In this document: piece after piece, positions 58,741 through 64,000 of the stretch
Numbering within the stretch: the stretch's first letter is position 1
Layout of the letters: every line of letters starts with the position of its first letter
Source of the DNA: RYN-230 sp963717125
Lineage (GTDB): Bacteria > Actinomycetota > Actinomycetes > Streptosporangiales > Streptosporangiaceae
Direction of reading: 5' to 3'
DNA: 64,000 bases
Assembly (NCBI GenBank): GCA_963717125.1
Contig: CAVQVG010000007.1
Coordinates: 1 to 64,000 of the forward strand
Program-made: the position numbers and the translations under genes
The notes under the pieces: model-generated
Database searches by the model: none
Told to the model about the DNA's origin: nothing
Seen by the model: only the letters and a program-made list of their open reading frames with translations

Positions 58741-59571
58741 CTACATGTCTGCGTAGCCTGAGACGCGGCTGCGCACCGCGCCGCCGACCCAGATCTGACC
58801 GTCCGGATCCTGGCTGAGGTGCACCTGGCCGGCCCGGCCCAGCGCCGTTCCCTGGCTAGCCAGGTAGGGGGCGGTGGCCCGGCCGCTGCCGAGCAGCCAG
58901 CCGGCCAGCGCGGCGTTCAGGCTGCCGGTCACCGGGTCCTCGACCGTGCTGCCGCCGTTGGGGAAGAACGCGCGTACCTCGAACGCGGCGGGCCCGCCGG
59001 CCGGGTAGGGCCCGACCACCCCGATGTCCAGGTCAACCACCCCGGGGCGCAACGCCAGGACGGCTTCGGCCGTCGGCAGCAGGACGGCGACCCAGCCCGG
59101 GCCGTTGTCCGCCCAGGCCAGATCGACCATGTCGGTGCGGCCGATGCCGAGCTGGGCGGCGACGCGTTCGGCCAGCGGTTCCTCGACTGGACCGGACCGG
59201 ACCAGCGGCGGGGCGGCGAACGCCAGCCCGCCCTCGGTTTGCCGGATCCGGACCAGGCCAGCCCCGCATTCCTGCACGCACACCTCCGGCCTGGCCGGCC
59301 GGCCGCCCGCGTCCAGCCAGGCGTGGCAGGTGCCGAGGGTGGGGTGCCCGGCGAACGGCAACTCCGCGGCCGGGGTGAAGATCCGCACCCGGTAGTCCGC
59401 CTGCCCGGTGGACGGCGGCAGCACGAACGTGGTTTCGGACAGGTTCATCCAGTTCGCGAACTGCTGCATGTCGGCCGGGCTCAGCCCGTCCGCGTCGAGG
59501 ACGACGGCGAGCGGATTGCCGCGATACGGGACGGTGCTGAACACATCGACCTGACGGAATGGGCGCCGCAC
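58741..59571 (-). CDS. PhzF-family isomerase/epimerase
   Basis: GTG start; 276 residues. Motifs: FRQVDVFSTVPYRGNPLAVV, catalytic Glu in NWMNLSETTFVLPP, ADYRVRIFTPAAELPFAGHPTLG, and GSTVEDPVTGSLNAALAGWLLG in the second half. The family folds like diaminopimelate epimerase. PhzF itself acts in phenazine synthesis, but most homologues, including this one without phz neighbours, are uncharacterised. It is probably a lone gene. Confidence 0.92.
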   Translation of the reverse strand: MRRPFRQVDVFSTVPYRGNPLAVVLDADGLSPADMQQFANWMNLSETTFVLPPSTGQADYRVRIFTPAAELPFAGHPTLGTCHAWLDAGGRPARPEVCVQECGAGLVRIRQTEGGLAFAAPPLVRSGPVEEPLAERVAAQLGIGRTDMVDLAWADNGPGWVAVLLPTAEAVLALRPGVVDLDIGVVGPYPAGGPAAFEVRAFFPNGGSTVEDPVTGSLNAALAGWLLGSGRATAPYLASQGTALGRAGQVHLSQDPDGQIWVGGAVRSRVSGYADM

Positions 59572-59593
59572 GGTCCGAGTCTGTCACGCAGTA

Positions 59594-59778
59594 TTGGTCC
59601 GGGGGGACGACCCCCCTGGACCCCCCGCCATTTCACCCCGTGCCAACGACCCCCCTGGACCCCCCGCCATTTCACCCCGTGCCAACGACCCCCCTGGACC
59701 CTCCTGGGATCGCCGACTCGGCGGGAACACGCCTCCGGCGTGCCCCGCCTCCCCGGCAAAATCGCTCCGGTGGACCCG
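59594..59778. repeat. Intergenic palindromic element with 39-bp direct repeats
   Basis: GGTCCGGGGGGACGACCCCCC at 59596-59616 resembles the start of the glnE/nadE repeat. It then continues as direct repeats of 39 bases starting at 59607, 59646 and 59685 (last incomplete), with core CCGCCATTTCACCCCGTGCC. Hairpins follow up to the TetR stop. No gene is supported in it. Confidence 0.75.
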
Positions 59779-60411
59779 TTAACCCATGCTCAGGCCGCGG
59801 AGCAGTTCGTCCACCACCCGCTCGGCGAACCCTTCGGCGATGCCTTCCGGCTGGTGCTTGCCGCGGGCCAGCACCGCGCCGGTCAGCATGAACAGCGCCA
59901 CCTCAACGTCGATGTCCGGGCGGAGCTCGCCGCTGGCCACGCCCCGGCGCAGCACGCTCCGGAGCACCTCGCGGCGCGGCTCGACCACCGTCTCTACGTA
60001 TCTCGACATGAGCCGGGGGAACTTGGCCCCCTCGCCGAGCATCAAGGCGAACGACCGGGCCCGGCGCGGGTCGGCGTAGTCGGCCGCCATGGCGTTCAGC
60101 AGCGCCACCAGGTCGGTGCGGACCGACTCGCCGCGCGGTTCGGGAAACGGCGTCTTGAGCGCGGCCAGGGCGTCGAGCAGCAGGTCCTCCTTGCCCGGCC
60201 AGCGGCGGTAGATGGTGGCCTTGCCGACTCCGGCGCGGGCCGCCACCTCCTCGATGCACAGCCCTTCCACGCCGTGCTCGGCGAACAGGCTGAGCGCCGC
60301 GTCGATGATCGCGCGATCGGCCCGCTCGCTGCGCGGCCGCCCGGGGCGGCGGTGCTCGGCCGCCGTCCCGGGCGTCTGGTCAGCGATCGTGCTGGCAGGT
60401 GCGGTAGGCAT
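59779..60411 (-). CDS. TetR-family regulator of the adjacent MFS pump
   Basis: ATG at 60411 gives 210 residues. HTH: RAIIDAALSLFAEHGVEGLC and IEEVAARAGVGKATIYRRWP. The C-terminal domain is of the AcrR/TetR_C_11 type (VETVVEPRREVLRSVLRRGV, DVEVALFMLTGAVLARGKH). It lies four bases after the MFS stop on the same strand, so both come from one promoter, where an inverted repeat at 62213-62235 is a likely operator. Ligand unknown. Confidence 0.9.
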   Translation of the reverse strand: MPTAPASTIADQTPGTAAEHRRPGRPRSERADRAIIDAALSLFAEHGVEGLCIEEVAARAGVGKATIYRRWPGKEDLLLDALAALKTPFPEPRGESVRTDLVALLNAMAADYADPRRARSFALMLGEGAKFPRLMSRYVETVVEPRREVLRSVLRRGVASGELRPDIDVEVALFMLTGAVLARGKHQPEGIAEGFAERVVDELLRGLSMG

Positions 60412-60415
60412 CGGA

Positions 60416-62149
60416 TCAGCCTTCCGTCGCGGCCTCGGCGCCGAGCGCCGCCCCAGTGCCGAGCGCCGCCTCGGTGCCGAGCGCCGCCTCAGCGCGGAGC
60501 GCGGCCTCAGCGCGGAGCGCGGCGGGGATGTCCGCGACCACGGTGTCTTCGTGCCCGGTCTCGTCGGCCAGTTCGGCGCGGGGCGTCTCCTCGGCCAGCC
60601 CGGTGCGGGCCGCCGTGCGGCCGGGCATCCACGCCAGCACAACCAGCGCGCCGACCAGCGTGATAACCGCCGAGATGATCGTCGTCACGTGCATGGCGTG
60701 CACAAACGCGTCGTCCGCGAAGCTGTCCAGCCGCAGCCCCGCGCCGCCCAGCCGGGAGGCCGCGGTCTGCGTGGCGGTGATCGAGCCGGCCGCGGCGTCC
60801 CGGGCCGCGACGGGCAGCGCGGTCAGGTGCGGGTTCAGCTGGTTCCGGTACACCTGGGCCAGGATCGAGCCGAGCAGCGCGACGCCCAGCGCACCGAACA
60901 CCTGGCGGGCCGTGTTGGTCAGCGCCGACCCGGATCCGGCCCGCTCTCTGGGCACCACGGACATGACCGCCTCGGTGGCGGGCGGCATCACGCTGCCCAT
61001 GCCCGCGCCCTGCACGAAGAAGATCACGCCCAGCACCCAGATCGGCGTGCTCACCCCGAGCAACTGGTAGCCGGCCAGCGCGATCGTCACGGTGATCAGC
61101 CCGCTGGCGGCGACCGCCTTGGTACCGAACCGGCGGACCAGCTTCGCGCTGCGCGGCGCCATCAGCATCTGGCCGGCCGCGAACGGCACGGTCAGCAGGC
61201 CCGCCTGCAGCGGCGTGTAACCGCGCACGCTCTGCAGGTAGAAGCTGAGGAAGAACAGCGCCCCCATCATGCCGAAGAAGACCAGGCCGAGCGCGCCCAC
61301 CGCGGACGATAGCCGCGGGTCGCGGAACAGCTTCACGTCCAATGACGGATGGCTGAGCCGGCTCTCCCACCAGGCGAACACGGCCAGCACGGCCAGCCCG
61401 GCCACGGTGGCGCCGAGCACGTCCCAGTGGATCCAGGTGCCCTTCTCGCCGCCCTGGATGATGCCGTACACCACGAGCACCAGGCCCACGATGGACAGCA
61501 GCACGCCCAGGTAGTCGATCCGGCCCGGGTTGGGGTTCTTGGACTCTGGCACCAGCAGCAGGATCGCAATCACGCCCACCGCGGTGAGCGGGACGTTGAT
61601 CAGGAAGACGGAGCCCCACCAGAAGTGCGCGAGCAGCAGGCCGCCCACGATTGGGCCGATGGCGACCCCGATGCCCACGGCGGTGGCCCAGATGCCGATG
61701 GCCCGGGCCCGCTCCCGCGGGTCGAACACGTTCGAGATGATGGACAGCGTCTGCGGCATGACCGCCGCGGCGCCCAGGCCCATCGCGGCCCGGGCGAAGA
61801 TGAGCTGATCGGGGCTCTTCGAGTAGGCGGTCAGCAGGGAGAAGATGCCGAACGCCGCCATCCCGATCATCAGCATCCGCTTGCGCCCGATCCGGTCGCC
61901 GATCACGCCGAAGGTGAACAGCAGGCCGGCGAACACCAGCGTGTATGAGTTGATCCCCCACTCCAGCTGACTCTGGCTCGCACCGAGGCCCACTGTGGGC
62001 TCGGCGATCGTCTTCAGCGCGACGTTCAGCACCGTGTTGTCCAGCACGATGGCGATCAGGCTGATGACGAGCACGCCGAGGATGGCCCACCGGCGACGGT
62101 AGATGCGGTCAGCGACAGCGGACTGGAGATCGGCGTTGCGATGATCCAT
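60416..62149 (-). CDS. DHA2-type MFS drug exporter (14 helices)
   Basis: ATG at 62149; 577 residues with about 14 hydrophobic segments. MFS motif A is FTFGVIGDRIGRKRMLMIGM. Motif C-type AIGIWATAVGIGVAIGPIVGG supports an antiporter. The C-terminal tail (about 60 residues) is cytosolic and made of 18-bp repeats (AALRAE, AALGTE, AALGAE). It exports an unknown toxic compound using the proton gradient and is co-transcribed with its TetR gene. Confidence 0.92.
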   Translation of the reverse strand: MDHRNADLQSAVADRIYRRRWAILGVLVISLIAIVLDNTVLNVALKTIAEPTVGLGASQSQLEWGINSYTLVFAGLLFTFGVIGDRIGRKRMLMIGMAAFGIFSLLTAYSKSPDQLIFARAAMGLGAAAVMPQTLSIISNVFDPRERARAIGIWATAVGIGVAIGPIVGGLLLAHFWWGSVFLINVPLTAVGVIAILLLVPESKNPNPGRIDYLGVLLSIVGLVLVVYGIIQGGEKGTWIHWDVLGATVAGLAVLAVFAWWESRLSHPSLDVKLFRDPRLSSAVGALGLVFFGMMGALFFLSFYLQSVRGYTPLQAGLLTVPFAAGQMLMAPRSAKLVRRFGTKAVAASGLITVTIALAGYQLLGVSTPIWVLGVIFFVQGAGMGSVMPPATEAVMSVVPRERAGSGSALTNTARQVFGALGVALLGSILAQVYRNQLNPHLTALPVAARDAAAGSITATQTAASRLGGAGLRLDSFADDAFVHAMHVTTIISAVITLVGALVVLAWMPGRTAARTGLAEETPRAELADETGHEDTVVADIPAALRAEAALRAEAALGTEAALGTGAALGAEAATEG

Positions 62150-62212
62150 TGACGTCCTTCTGTTCTGTGATTGTCGTACCCGGGCGCGCGCGAGGCGGGC
62201 CGGGGAAGCTAT

Positions 62213-62235
62213 CGATACGGAACTAGCCCGTATCG
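62213..62235. promoter_or_regulatory. Putative TetR operator upstream of the MFS-TetR operon
   Basis: CGATACGG-n7-CCGTATCG is a perfect 8-bp inverted repeat, 64 bases before the MFS start. Its size and place fit an autoregulatory TetR site. Confidence 0.65.
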
Positions 62236-62352
62236 GAAAAGATTCCCGGGTGCGGCGATGAACTTCAGGGTTACCCGCACCGCCCGGTCCGTGCCATCAT
62301 CGAAATCGTCCGGGGACGCCGCGGTGGCGCCACGAGACATGGAGGATCCAGC

Positions 62353-63327
62353 ATGAACGCCCCTTCCGGGGGCTCGGGCATGGCCGCGACCGGAGCGCGG
62401 ACCGATGCGCCAGCCCCAGTACCGTCAGGCAGTCTTCCGTCAGCCGGCGCCCCAGCCGGCGCTTCGGCCGACTCCTTTCCCAGCGCCTCGCCCGGCGCCA
62501 GGCGGCCCGAGCCGCTGTACGGCGGCCGCACCGCCCGCCGGGTCACCATCAACGACCTCGCCGCGGCCAAGGTCCGCGGCGAGAAATGGCCCATGCTCAC
62601 CGCCTACGACGCGCTCGTCGCCCGGGTCTTCGACGACGCGGGCATCCCGGTGCTGCTGGTCGGCGACTCGGCCGGGATGGTGGTGTTCGGGCACGACACG
62701 ACGATCCCGGTGACGGTGGACGACCTCATCCCGCTCACCGCGGCCGTGGTCCGCGGCACCAGCCGGGCTCTGATCGTGGCCGACCTCCCGTTCGGCTCCT
62801 ATCAGTCATCGCCCGAGGCGGCGCTGGCCACCGGCATCAGGTTCCTCAAGGAGGCCGGGGCGCACGCGGTCAAGCTGGAAGGCGGCCACCGGGTGCTGCG
62901 CCAGGCCGAGGAACTGGTCGCGGCGGGCATCCCGGTCATGGCCCACCTGGGACTCACCCCGCAGTCGGTCAACGCGTTCGGCGGGTACCGGGTGCAGGGC
63001 CGCGGCGAGGACGGTGAACGGCTGCTGCACGACGCCAAGGCGATGGAGGTGGCCGGCGCGTTCGCCGTGGTGCTCGAGTGCGTGCCCGCAGAACTGGCCG
63101 CCCGGGTGACCGCGGCGCTGTCCATCCCGACCATCGGCATCGGCGCCGGGCCGGACTGTGATGCGCAGGTGCTGGTCTGGCAGGACATGGCCGGGCTCAG
63201 CCCCCGCACGCCCAAGTTCGTCAAGCGGTACGCGGACGTAGCCGGCCAGCTCGGCCAGGCCGCGCGGGCCTTCGCCACGGACGTGGTCGGCGGCGCGTTC
63301 CCGGACGCGGAACACTCCTACCGCTGA
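62353..63327 (+). CDS. panB: 3-methyl-2-oxobutanoate hydroxymethyltransferase
   Basis: ATG at 62353 after GGAGG; 324 residues. A disordered Ala/Pro head of about 55 residues precedes the TIM barrel: RRVTINDLAAAKVRGEKWPM, LTAYDALVARVFDDAG, VLLVGDSAGMVVFGHDTT (metal Asp), VADLPFGSYQ, AVKLEGGHRV (metal Glu region), HLGLTPQSVNAFGGYRVQG, VLECVPAELA and IGIGAGPDCDAQVLVWQDM. It makes ketopantoate for pantothenate and CoA. The head is longer than in most PanB proteins. It is divergent from the MFS operon. Confidence 0.96.
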   Translation: MNAPSGGSGMAATGARTDAPAPVPSGSLPSAGAPAGASADSFPSASPGARRPEPLYGGRTARRVTINDLAAAKVRGEKWPMLTAYDALVARVFDDAGIPVLLVGDSAGMVVFGHDTTIPVTVDDLIPLTAAVVRGTSRALIVADLPFGSYQSSPEAALATGIRFLKEAGAHAVKLEGGHRVLRQAEELVAAGIPVMAHLGLTPQSVNAFGGYRVQGRGEDGERLLHDAKAMEVAGAFAVVLECVPAELAARVTAALSIPTIGIGAGPDCDAQVLVWQDMAGLSPRTPKFVKRYADVAGQLGQAARAFATDVVGGAFPDAEHSYR

Positions 63328-63568
63328 GCCGCCGCACGCGGCCCTGGCCGGGCCAGGGCCGCGTGCGGACGGCCTGGCCCGGCCAGGGTCGTGTCCGGAC
63401 GGACTTGGCTGGCCAGAGCCGCGCGGCCGGCCCTGCTGCGCGGCCGGCCTTGCCGCGCCGGCCGGCCTTGCCTGGCGGCCAGAATTACCTATTCGGGCAC
63501 ATATCCCGATTCCGGGCACCTAGTATCTTCTCCGCGAAGCGACTGCGGACGGTAGCGGAGGACCACGG
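63328..63568. other. Intergenic hairpins and promoter region
   Basis: Repeated CCCTGGCCGGGCCAGGG-type palindromes at 63341-63420 form hairpins that can end the panB transcript. Beyond them, TAGTAT at 63521-63526 may be the -10 of the lipoprotein gene. No other gene is seen. Confidence 0.5.
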
Positions 63569-64000
63569 ATGAGGCGTCGGCCTAGCGTGTTCCTGGCGCC
63601 CGCCGTCGCCGCCCTCGGCGCTGTGATCCTGGCTGGCTGCTCGTCCGGCGCCAGCAGCTCCACCCAGGCCGAGCAGGCCATGTACGCGGCGGTGAGCAGG
63701 CCGGTGATGACCGCGGCCAGTTCCGCGCCGGCCGGGCACAAAATGGTCGGCACCGCCGCCGACGGCTTGCGGATGGCCATCCCGGACAGCTGGGTCACCG
63801 TGCGCGGGGCCGCGTTCCGCCGCGCTCTGCACGACCTGGGCCTGGGCCGGGCCGCCGCGGCGCAACTAGCCCCGCTCGTCCCCGGCCGCGGCGAGGCAGA
63901 CTCGGTGGACGTCGCCGCCCCGGGCACCGGTGGCTCCGGGACCGGGGCGCTCACGTCGCTGTACTGCGGGCCGGCCCACTTCCCGTCGGGCACCAGCCCG
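63569..64000 (+). CDS. Putative lipoprotein, 3' end cut by the window
   Basis: ATG at 63569 follows GGAGG; the frame is open to the window end (144 codons). The N terminus is a lipoprotein signal (MRRRPSVFLAPAVAALGAVI, then LAGCSSG lipobox with Cys24). The mature part begins with a Ser/Ala-rich linker and continues with VGTAADGLRMAIPDSWVTV and ALHDLGLGRAAAAQLA. It is anchored outside the membrane. No family is recognised; the C terminus lies outside the window. Confidence 0.75.
   Translation, partial: MRRRPSVFLAPAVAALGAVILAGCSSGASSSTQAEQAMYAAVSRPVMTAASSAPAGHKMVGTAADGLRMAIPDSWVTVRGAAFRRALHDLGLGRAAAAQLAPLVPGRGEADSVDVAAPGTGGSGTGALTSLYCGPAHFPSGTSP

Noticed and set aside
59607..59723. CRISPR array from 39-bp repeats
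   Set aside because: Repeats are contiguous and there are no spacers or cas genes nearby.

Overview
The window is about 70% or more G+C, has dense GC-rich ORFs, many GTG starts, SARP/AfsR-type regulators, DUF397, DUF5998 and GlnR-type boxes. This points to a chromosome of a filamentous actinomycete. From pepA to panB the order of core genes (pepA, lpdA, sucB, lipB, lipA, DUF4191, RDD, glnA, glnE, a glnA-like gene, nadE, panB) resembles the conserved core of Streptomyces and its relatives. I cannot name the genus.

Bases 1-5990 hold remnants of mobile DNA. They contain the 3' part of a phage tail/receptor-binding protein (1-1655), a small secreted protein broken by two extra G residues, a repeat-rich stretch with three contiguous 18-bp palindromes inside a 24-bp inverted repeat, a broken solo Cas1 gene whose reconstructed product ends in an IS402-like (DUF4096) transposase N-terminal domain, a 3' fragment of a plasmid-transfer-type ATPase, and a frameshifted J-domain membrane protein. 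No integrase, cas2 or CRISPR array is visible.

Bases 6000-17500 are core-like: a VOC/ArsR/SRPBCC operon with a clear promoter-operator, a sulfurtransferase, an alkaline-phosphatase-superfamily protein, DUF5998, a Ser/Thr kinase facing an FHA-like protein, a two-component pair, and a COG4280-like membrane protein next to a ChrB-like gene. Several of these genes carry single-base frameshifts. Sixteen such events fall before 17.5 kb and at most one after it, which suggests either local decay or poor base accuracy at a contig end.

Bases 17700-35300 carry pepA, 2-oxo-acid dehydrogenase components (lpdA, sucB), lipoate genes (lipB, lipA), a SARP regulator beside a histidyl-tRNA synthetase, an efflux pump with a TetR repressor, and an ECF sigma factor with a membrane partner. 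LipB and LipA supply the lipoyl group used by SucB and re-oxidised through LpdA.

Bases 35800-57600 hold nitrogen genes: glnA behind two GlnR-type boxes, the GS adenylyltransferase glnE, a second glutamine-synthetase-like gene, and glutamine-dependent NAD synthetase. Between them lie a lipid kinase, PAP2, ABC ATPase, NYN, AraC, a cyclase-fold protein, two tandem secreted repeat proteins and a second giant SARP regulator. A palindromic repeat is inserted in frame, encoding the same 17 residues, in both glnE and nadE. The last 6.4 kb holds DUF2891, PhzF, TetR/MFS, panB and the start of a lipoprotein.

Many genes start 6-7 bases after a TANNNT hexamer and have no ribosome binding site, which implies widespread leaderless transcripts.
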